Below, one piece after another: positions 56,816 through 64,000 of a DNA stretch of 64,000 nt. This DNA is from Phytophthora sp. 'mugwort'. Taxonomy: Eukaryota > Oomycota > Peronosporomycetes > Peronosporales > Peronosporaceae. The notes below the pieces were generated by a model that did not search any database, was not told where the DNA came from, and worked only from the letters and a program-made list of their open reading frames with translations. The position numbers were made by a program, and so were the translations under genes. The DNA is taken from the NCBI GenBank assembly GCA_033558025.1, contig JAUCEF010000006.1:620001-684000 (forward strand), read 5' to 3'. Every line of letters begins with the position of its first letter. The first letter of the stretch is position 1.

Positions 56816-57914
56816 TCTTCACGTCGTGGCCTTCACTTGGCGCGGTTGCATTTTCTACTACGATCTCACACTAAACCGCACGTGTTGCTTTTGTATCTGG
56901 TGTGGCTACAGCTAATGGAATTATGGGAACATGAAACTACATGCTGAAGATAAAGTTAACTGATCTACATCCCATTTTCAAGGATCTAGACCTCATGGCG
57001 AACCCTCAGATCTGCCTACGCTTCCGTGTCAACCAGGGTACTTCCACTATTGCTGTCGACGCATCGAAGGGTATGTCTCTCACCAGCACTACTCTCGCAA
57101 GTGGCAATACCTGTCCGGTGATGGTTCTGCTTCATCGACTGATAATCCCAGGGCTGGTGTCCTTGCTGCTTCTGCCGGGTTCAGTAGGTTGTGTTCCTGT
57201 CATTAATGCCCTTGAACCTTCAATTGATGGTACTTATATGCCTTTCACCACTTCTCGTCTTTATGTACCGTTCGTTCATCTTGAGAACCCTCAAGCAATC
57301 ATTCCAAGCCTGTGAAGAAGGTCCGCTTTAATGATTGCTACGCACAACTGTTTTATCAGCGTGCTGGAATTGGTAAGCAATCGACTCAACACAATGCTGC
57401 TTTCGATCTACAGTTATCAACTTCTGTCAAGAATGCTAAATATCTAAATATGTTATTCTCCTTCCTTTCGCTGAGCAGACTGGTAATTTTGCTTCTGCTG
57501 CTGTTCAGAAGTTTCAGAGTCCGTTTGATTCAGCTCCTTAGACTCTTCACCCTGCTTCGAGTATCCGCAACTTTAATGTTCATATCGGTTCCCTGCAGGC
57601 CTTTGATATCAGTCATGACTATGACTTCCATCACTTTACTAATGAGGTAAAAGAAGGAAAAAAAACGATTAACGGTGATTTAACCTCTGAGCTGGAGAAT
57701 AGACTTCTGGACTATCAGACTTGATCGCTAACAAATCGTGTCCTCACTGCCGATGTGAGCCGTCTCACAGAGCTTGATGTGCCCCAATCGATTAAGATCC
57801 AGGGTGTAAATGCGGGTTGCCAAGGTACCAACATGATCGTGATCGTGGTTAGCGAGCAGGAGCTGACTCTGGATAGACTGATTGGGGTAGTAATAGATTT
57901 CACCACTGCTTAGA
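56816..57914 (+). pseudogene. Major capsid protein, C-terminal part
   Basis: Blocks typical of the second jelly roll of Polinton capsid proteins, in several frames: WPSLGAVAFSTTISH near 56830, ATANGIMG near 56910, MLKIKLTDLHPIFKDLDLM and ANPQICLRFRVNQG (56941-57040), GIGKQSTQHNAAFDLQL (57366-57420), NFNVHIGSLQAFD near 57570, and LTADVSRLTELDVPQSIKI near 57742-57800 to a stop at 57912. The N-terminal half is missing upstream and appears on the minus strand at 52266-52800. Confidence 0.82.
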
Positions 57915-57931
57915 AAAAAATACTCAATAGC

Positions 57932-58234
57932 TTAGTTCAATTCTTGACGTAGTTTAGGACACTTCTCAATAACAGATTGACTCTTACGAAGCCAATCGAT
58001 ATAGTTCGAATCCATTCGACTAATCTGCTTGAGGGTCTTACCGCGATATTTGCCCCAAGTCATCATATATGAGTTATTATCGTTAAGAAACCTGGAGTGG
58101 AGGAATATCTTGATTTCCTCACTAATATTTAGACTGGGTTGGTTGAATATCCATCGACAATAACCAAGATCAGAAGTATATACTTCTTCGATTTTGGTGC
58201 CCTTGTATTTTCCAAAAGTTAGTTCGCTCGACAT
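57932..58234 (-). CDS. Small protein with two ExoX-C/DUF3820-like repeats
   Basis: An intact 100-residue frame with two copies of one short motif: LTFGKYKGTKIEEV...YCRWIF (about 4-30) and MTWGKYRGKTLKQI...YIDWL (about 57-85). This matches the small C-terminal domain found in exonuclease X-like proteins and in DUF3820 proteins (F/WGKYKG...I...YI.W). No nuclease domain is attached. It is one of the few undamaged frames in the Polinton and starts close to a large hairpin. Function unknown; DNA end binding would be a guess. Confidence 0.72.
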   Translation of the reverse strand: MSSELTFGKYKGTKIEEVYTSDLGYCRWIFNQPSLNISEEIKIFLHSRFLNDNNSYMMTWGKYRGKTLKQISRMDSNYIDWLRKSQSVIEKCPKLRQELN

Positions 58235-58323
58235 CTTATCAGTTGGGTGTATCTATATACATAGCCTCTTAACTTTTTCTTAGAAATTTTCCAAAATTTG
58301 ACTAGAAATTTTCCAAAACTATC

Positions 58324-58407
58324 TAACTCGAAGTGATTAAGCTAACAATTCTGAATTTCATGATAATTTATGAATTTCAGAATTGTTAGCTTAATCACTT
58401 CGAGTTA
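58324..58407. repeat. 37-bp inverted repeat (hairpin)
   Basis: Arms 58324-58360 and 58371-58407 are complementary over 37 bases with two mismatches next to a 10-base AT loop. It lies at the right side of the Polinton beyond the last clear gene. It could be a palindromic relic of a terminal repeat or a transcription terminator between convergent or divergent units. Confidence 0.92.
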
Positions 58408-58439
58408 TATAATTTTGGTACTTCTTTGTCTAAATGCTT

Positions 58440-58735
58440 ACCCTTATTGTATCGACTATATATCTAGCCGCATTCACATTGAATCTTTCTACTCGGGTCG
58501 TACTTTTTCTGGGAGGTTATTGAGCTTCTCTTCCCCAATTCGAAATGAATGCTCGCGGTTGTTTATGCATTTGGTATTGCTTATAGCCACTTGATTATGC
58601 TCATAGATATCGATACCTTTTGTGATCTCATGCTGGCTGATCTATTTTATATCAAAACTATCGACCCCACCATATTTAAAATGTTCATAAATTGTACGAA
58701 ACGACTTGCGGTTCTTAACTATGCGGTGTAATTAC
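58440..58735 (-). pseudogene. Possible broken Polinton gene at the right end
   Basis: The minus strand reads as a Lys/Asn-rich protein piece with one stop (QHEITKGIDIYEHNQ, then FRIGEEKLNNLPEKV). Plus-strand frames in the same place look like antisense shadows. Unrecognised; included because its composition matches the other Polinton genes. Confidence 0.3.
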
Positions 58736-61700
58736 CTCTAACATAATTCCAGTGTAACTGTTGTGGTTTGGTTTGAGCTCCCAATGAAGACGATAGAATC
58801 ACATTTAATATGTGAATACTTTCATTATATTTTATACCTTTATATTTATCTATTAGGATGGAACGTCTTTATGTTTCTTTTGTCTTGATAGTTGGATAAA
58901 TCCATACAGGCAAAATATTGTATCTTAAATTCACTAAATTGTGCTCCTTTCCATATTTCGCTATTGAGAAGTTCTGAAACTAAAAATATTTCCTTTTACA
59001 TATTTGCTATCGAGAGATGTGGTCCAAGATATTTATTTTACACCTTTTCATTAAATCATTGATTAAGCGTGATTTTGATACATTCAGAAGGAATCATTAA
59101 AAAGTAGCCCCGATTGTGTACCGTGGGCCACTACTGGCGCACGCGCTTGACCAACCGCTGGTGAGAATCCTGAATTAGCATAGTTAGTAGAGAGACGCCA
59201 GGCATTTCTACCAATAGACGGCAAAATTCTTCTCGTTCGCAATGTCTTCAGCATCTGGTGGTGGAATCGTTGAAACTGGCATTTGCTCATTAGTAGATTC
59301 TGACGAATCCTTGTCCTCGTCGGAGCCGTCCTGCGATCTGATTGGGCTCATAACCCGTGACGCAGGGCGCGTCACGGCCTCGTCTCAGCGACCTTCACTG
59401 CAAAGAGTAACGGTCATGTTGACAGGGCTATCACAGAGGCAATGCGTAAACACGTATGTGCCGAGGCAGAATGCCATGACAGGTACAGCGGAGCTTGGGC
59501 GAGCTTCACTGGCGCCGCAGGCGTCAAGTTCTCAATTGAGTGAAGCTTACCTCAAGTCTCCGGTCCCCGCAGGTAGATTAGTATAGCAATACTGAATTCA
59601 ATACAAACTACTTTAAATCTAAGTCTAGTCCTATCTTGCGGGATGCACAACACGATGACTGTGCTCCATCAATCGTCCTTGACACACTCAAGTGTAGACA
59701 CCTTGTCTTGTCGTCGCAGGCACGCGCAGAGGATCTCCGACGGCGCTACACATATTAGCCACATGCTGTTCATGTCGATTTGCAGCTCTATACAGTGTCT
59801 GGCCACTGCAGGGCTGCATCTCACATAAGGAGATCGCCTATAAATATATTCGGTCTTATCTATTTAATTTGGTAGCAGACCCCACAGACCAGGGACTTGT
59901 GAGCTGCCGTTCACTGACGCGCAAGATGTTGTGAGCCCAGTCACACAAACCCTGTCAAACGGCATAGCGTGTTCTTTATGCACGTAAACTGCTAGTACAG
60001 TGTAGATCCACAGTGAAACGAAAGACAGCTCAGCTGCACATCTGAACCGTCTTCTACACGAGCCTCGAGACAACCCGATTCCTGGGTGATTTGTTTTTAA
60101 CTGCTGGATGACTTGCATGCCGCAGCCAAACTGCAACTTAGGCTAATTTCTATGCGTTTTTCCGTGACTTTGCAGAGTTGTATACATGTATAATACTGTG
60201 TATCCGAACATAATGGGTACATAGTCAGGAACGTTCATGCATACTCACTATGGCACGTGTTGCAGCGCCCAACTCGCCGCGTCACATTTATAGTTAAACC
60301 TCCATTTTGTAAAATAGGTCTCTCATCGCCCTTTACCCGAGCCCTCTTGTGTCGACTTTGCTTGACAGAGGCTGCTTGCACCGACTCACGCCACGCCACA
60401 TTTTGGTTTAAACTTACTTTTGTATGTGAGGCCTCCCACCTCCCTGTCCCCCTGCCCCTCCCGCGGACAGATGTCATCGCGATCTTGGGCTTTGCTTCGC
60501 GAAGGCAGTCGCCACGCTCTTGCGAGGAAAAGATCCTAAGTTCGGCCTGCTACAGTGCTCAGCTCGCTGGAAAGCTCGGCACTGGGCGTGCCTCCGCCAA
60601 TACCGCGCGGCCCTGCTTCGCGGGCACCCCGCACGGGTTTGCTGTGGCTACGCGCGCTCGCAACTGCTCTACTTTGTTGATCGTTTTATGGTACTTTCAC
60701 CCGCTCTTTCTTAGCTGGGCGCTGCAACCGCTTCCTTTAATAATAATACGGGCCATGCTTAATATTTAATAATAAATAAGGAAAATTCCGAAATTGACTC
60801 AAAACAAAATTTCTCGCAAAATTGACTCAATCAGTAAAATACCGTACAAATCTACGAATGTTTGGTTTTGTTCTACATTCAGATTGTCGTTGAAGCGCAA
60901 ACATGCAGTGCGAGATGTAATGATGCGGAAGATGCGGTGGTGTTGACGGCCACAACAGCAGAACGTGTCGTGGAGTGCACTGAGGTCGCAGTGCCAAACA
61001 CGCAAGAAAAATAGAGAGAGATGTTAGCGCACATTCGTTAGACTGATTGAATAGACACGCTTGTACATACTATTTGGTACGAAGCCCATTCGCTCTCTCC
61101 ATGCGGACCATCAATTGACACAAGCGGAATGAATCAATGGGCCACTTCGACAGCAGCCCACAGCATTGCCACTTGAGCCGTCAACACCGCACCGCAGCTC
61201 CGTGGTCCTCGCGACAGAATGCCTTTGCTCTCCAACCACAACGGTAATTTATTGCTTTTTGTTACATTTTGCGAAGATTTTTTATTGCCTAACACTGCTG
61301 TTAAAGTTGTTGGTTCCTCGCGGCCAGATGCTTCAGAGCGCAGCGGGCTAATAGCACTCCTGTATTTCGCCTTTTGGTTTATACGGTATGCTGTAATCGT
61401 GTCTCTGACCCTTAAGAACCAATCCCATGAACAAGAAGCAGTTTCTGATCGCTCACGCGTTGTGAATCGCTCTCGGCGGACGAAGATCACCGGTATATTA
61501 TAAATACATGTATGCTTCGGCTTCGGCTCCTTCGAACGGTGTGCAGGGTATTCCTTAGAATAGAGGCCGGCTCATAAGGCACCGCAGCTGCTGCTAAGTG
61601 GACACAAACTCAATTGGCATTCAACCTTACTTTGTAGCATCATTTAAGGAACAATATTGTTATCGTGTTTTTTTTACTTTTATGACAAATCCCAAGCTCG

Positions 61701-61975
61701 ACCAATGAAGCAAAAAGCAAACGGCCGTGACAAATGACCCTGTTAGCTTCATGGGACCTCTCCTTTACACGGGTGAAGCCTGCTGTCTTCAAGGAGCATA
61801 CGGACAGCAAAGCTCGTCTCAAGCTCCTTCGTTTTGCGATTAGCATCTGGTGGGCACAAGTTTTGCGAGCAGGGCTGACTCTTTGCCGTTTATCCTGTCT
61901 GAAGCGCCCAAGAGTATCAACATGGCACTTTGCAACTTGCCACCTCGAGGAAAGAAGACTCCCAAGAAGACGAGG
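58736..61975. other. Long region without a supported gene
   Basis: 58736-59080 is very AT-rich. Plus-strand frames at 59242-59586 (114 codons, Ser-rich) and 60257-60769 (170 codons) show no motif; the second contains a diverged direct repeat (60275-60310 and 60389-60423) and looks like repeat DNA. The last 200 bases or so must include the promoter of the second lyase. Confidence 0.4.
60275..60423. repeat. Diverged direct repeat pair, ~35-bp units
   Basis: 60275-60310 and 60389-60423 share cgcc-cg-cacattt, gtttaaac-like and ttttgt words in the same order. Possibly part of an unidentified LTR or MITE. Confidence 0.5.
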
Positions 61976-63733
61976 ATGCTAACCGGCCCGCTTCTCCGTG
62001 CTGCATTGTTGCTCACGAGTGGTTTGTTGGCTGTAACATGCGCAGACAAAACAACGAACCTGAACTTTAAGTCGGTAGAGGAAAAAGCGGCGGCCACGAG
62101 TTTCGGTTACAAGGAGGTTGGTGCGTCCTGGGTGATCGATTCCGGGTCTGGCCTCACTGTGAAGGTCGACAAGAGCACGTGTGACATCACGTCGATGATC
62201 TGGAACAAGGCGGAGCTGCAGATTTGGCAGAAGAAGACGCACATCAACTCTGGACTTGGTAAGATCAAGGCTTCTATCGAGGCACTGAAAGACAACACGG
62301 TCCAGATCTCGTGCAAGACTCCTGGACTTGAGCACACTTATCTGTTCCGTCCGAACGAAAATGTCATTTACATGGGCACGTACCACTCGAGAGAGATGGA
62401 GCTCGGAAACCTCCGTTTCATTGCACGTTTGGACCGCAAACCCATCAACAACCCCATGGTTCCAGAGTGCAAAATTGATAACATGACTGCCATCGAAGGG
62501 CACGATGTATTTGCTGATTCCAAGGGAATCACAGCCTCCAAGTTCTACTCCGGTATTCCGTTCATTGATGACAAGGTTCACGGCGTTACGGGTGACGCTG
62601 GGGGCGTGTTCTTCATCATGTCTGACTACGCTTATGAGAGATCTGTGGGCGGACCATTCTTCCGTGATATGAACAACCAGTGTACTGAGGCCAATGAATT
62701 GACGCTATGCATGTTCTCGGACCATACGCGTGCTGAAGACTACCGCTACGGTTTCCACGGGCCTTACGCTCTAATTTTCAATGACGGAAAGCAACCTGCC
62801 GTCTCCGATGTCAACTTTGACTTCTTCCAGGATCTTAAGCTTACTGGTTTCGTGCCTGAGGCGGAGCGTGGTTCTTGGACCGGAACTATCACCGACAAGA
62901 ACGGTGTTCTGAGCAACTCGAGTATTGTTGTTGGCTTCTCCAATGCTGACGCCCAGTACTGGGTGAAGGTGAAGTCCGCCACCGAGCCGTTTACGTCGCC
63001 CAAGATGGTTGCCGGCAGCTATAATGCCACCATCTACAAGAACCAACTCCCTGTCAGTTCCGAGGCGATCACCATCACTGGTGGCTCGACTCCGACTCAA
63101 TCCTCCTCCCAGGCTGCTCCACCAGCGGCTGCTCCGGCTTCGAACGGAAACAAGCCACGTAGAGCTCTGAGTGCGCAAGATGCACAGACTTTGACGGTGA
63201 CGTATGAGCCCGTGACTGAACCGGTTTGGCGCATTGGCCAGTGGGACGGTACGCCTGATGGGTTCCTGAACGCCGATATGATTCACACCTCCCACCCTAG
63301 CGATTCTCGCATGAAGCCCTGGAAGCCGCTAAACTTCACTATCGGTACGGACAAGGACTCAGTTTTCCCGATGGCGATGTTCCGTGCTGTGAACGACCCG
63401 ATCACGATCAACTTCGAGCTGAAGAAGGAGCAGATCGGGAAGGACCGCACTCTGAAGCTCGGCATCCCTCTTGCTCAAAGCAATGGCCGCTGCAGTGTGA
63501 CTGTGAACACTAACTTCAAGGCAAAGGTGCCGTTGAGTGCTGCCGTGAAGACGCGCGGCGTCACGCGTGGTGTGACCGTGGGCAAGTACATGTTTTACGA
63601 CTATGCCATTCCCAAGACTGCTTTGGTCGAAGGAACTAACAAGATTGTTCTTTCGATCGTCAGCGGTAACAAGGACTTACTTGGAAAATGGCTGTCGGCG
63701 TCGGTCGTGTTCGATGCCCTCGAGCTGGTGTAA
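61976..63733 (+). CDS. Secreted rhamnogalacturonan lyase, PL4 family (paralogue 2)
   Basis: Same family and layout as the gene at 32285-33919. The ATG at 61976 is chosen because it begins a clear signal peptide (MLTGPLLRAALLLTSGLLAV, cleavage near TCA-DK); in-frame ATGs at 61850 and 61922 would put about 42 or 18 residues ahead of it. The 585-residue protein has CDITSMIWNKAEL, THINSGLGK, YLFRPNENVIYMGTYHS and the GVTGDAGGVFFIMSDYAYE block. Unlike paralogue 1, it carries a Ser/Pro/Ala-rich linker (STPTQSSSQAAPPAAAPASN) before the C-terminal binding-like domain that begins WRIGQWDGTPDGFLNADM. Both end FDALELV. Single exon, undamaged. Confidence 0.95.
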   Translation: MLTGPLLRAALLLTSGLLAVTCADKTTNLNFKSVEEKAAATSFGYKEVGASWVIDSGSGLTVKVDKSTCDITSMIWNKAELQIWQKKTHINSGLGKIKASIEALKDNTVQISCKTPGLEHTYLFRPNENVIYMGTYHSREMELGNLRFIARLDRKPINNPMVPECKIDNMTAIEGHDVFADSKGITASKFYSGIPFIDDKVHGVTGDAGGVFFIMSDYAYERSVGGPFFRDMNNQCTEANELTLCMFSDHTRAEDYRYGFHGPYALIFNDGKQPAVSDVNFDFFQDLKLTGFVPEAERGSWTGTITDKNGVLSNSSIVVGFSNADAQYWVKVKSATEPFTSPKMVAGSYNATIYKNQLPVSSEAITITGGSTPTQSSSQAAPPAAAPASNGNKPRRALSAQDAQTLTVTYEPVTEPVWRIGQWDGTPDGFLNADMIHTSHPSDSRMKPWKPLNFTIGTDKDSVFPMAMFRAVNDPITINFELKKEQIGKDRTLKLGIPLAQSNGRCSVTVNTNFKAKVPLSAAVKTRGVTRGVTVGKYMFYDYAIPKTALVEGTNKIVLSIVSGNKDLLGKWLSASVVFDALELV

Positions 63734-63736
63734 GGA

Positions 63737-64000
63737 GTTAGCGAGCACTATCGGAGTTAGAACGAACAAACGTAATGTGAAGCATTAGAGTCGTTATAGA
63801 AACTCGAAAATCTCTTTTTTTTCTCACGTGCACAAAAATGAAATACCTATGTCGGTAATAATTAATTACCGGTATACCAGTGCTAAATCAGTCTCACAGC
63901 ATGATGACCACAGGCAAACCGATGGCATATCGGTTCCAACAAAGACCATAGCCCTAATGACTTTCTGAATACCGGTATCTGGGATTGAACAGGTCAAAAA
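63737..64000. other. Downstream flank; nothing recognised
   Basis: AT-rich sequence with short palindromes (for example taattaccggta near 63863). No gene. Confidence 0.5.

Larger units (their letters stand above)
45890..58735. mobile_element. Polinton/Maverick remnant with virion genes
   Basis: Hallmark Polinton genes lie in one AT-rich block of about 12.8 kb: chromodomain integrase, adenain-like protease, packaging ATPase, major capsid protein, penton-like protein, and accessory genes (GIY-YIG nuclease, fibre-like S74 protein). Polintons are self-synthesising DNA transposons related to virophages and adenoviruses. Nearly all genes carry stops or frameshifts. No DNA polymerase B and no long terminal inverted repeats were found, so the edges are where AT-rich coding-like sequence begins and ends. 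The element has probably lost a part, and its capsid and fibre genes are rearranged. Confidence 0.9.

Noticed and set aside
56334..56822. 162-codon minus-strand frame
   Set aside because: Antisense shadow of the fibre repeats, which are clear on the plus strand.
60257..60769. 170-codon plus-strand frame as a real gene
   Set aside because: No motif; it contains a diverged direct repeat and Cys/Arg-rich low-information sequence.

Overview
This window looks like nuclear DNA of an oomycete, most likely a Phytophthora-type plant pathogen. Compact genes with none to four short introns (64-106 bases, GT-AG) sit next to a large repeat-rich region of decayed transposons typical of Peronosporales, and there are two secreted family-4 rhamnogalacturonan lyases. 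No bacterial operons, tRNAs, rRNAs or CRISPR arrays were seen. The assignment is from gene content only.

Layout. 1-21.19 kb is a graveyard of mobile elements: a Harbinger-like remnant (2.9-4.0 kb), a pogo/Tigger-like transposase (5.2-6.5 kb), a MULE-type element with SWIM and Ulp1-like parts (7.2-10.1 kb), and a Ty1/Copia retrotransposon with both LTRs (10.75-18.02 kb). A 1,777-base Merlin/ISXO2-type transposon with matching ends and a perfect 8-base target duplication sits inside the Copia element. A second pogo fragment and a Harbinger transposase with its Myb-like partner follow (18.4-20.7 kb).

21.2-33.9 kb is a compact block of intact genes: 5-oxoprolinase, a twin CCHC zinc-knuckle protein with a mitochondrial-like leader, the CAF1/CNOT7 deadenylase, the SRP receptor beta subunit, a membrane-anchored short-chain dehydrogenase, a LarC-like nickel-insertion protein with a long histidine-rich insert, and a secreted rhamnogalacturonan lyase.

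34-62 kb is a second repeat island, lying between two divergently transcribed rhamnogalacturonan lyase paralogues. It holds a deletion-derived pogo element with clean 25-base ends, broken SET-domain and DOT1-like histone methyltransferase genes, a second MULE, a piggyBac-like fragment, an LTR-like segment, and at about 45.9-58.7 kb the remains of a Polinton/Maverick. The Polinton still shows a chromodomain integrase, adenain-like protease, A32/FtsK-type packaging ATPase, double jelly-roll major capsid protein, penton-like protein, GIY-YIG nuclease and a tail-fibre-like protein with an S74 chaperone domain. No protein-primed DNA polymerase B was found. The capsid and fibre genes are each split into halves at two junctions in a pattern that one roughly 4.6 kb inversion would explain. 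The second rhamnogalacturonan lyase closes the window at 61.98-63.73 kb.

The intact genes are mostly unrelated housekeeping functions; only the two lyases form a functional pair, probably acting on plant pectin. Nearly every mobile-element gene has stops or frameshifts, so their boundaries are approximate.
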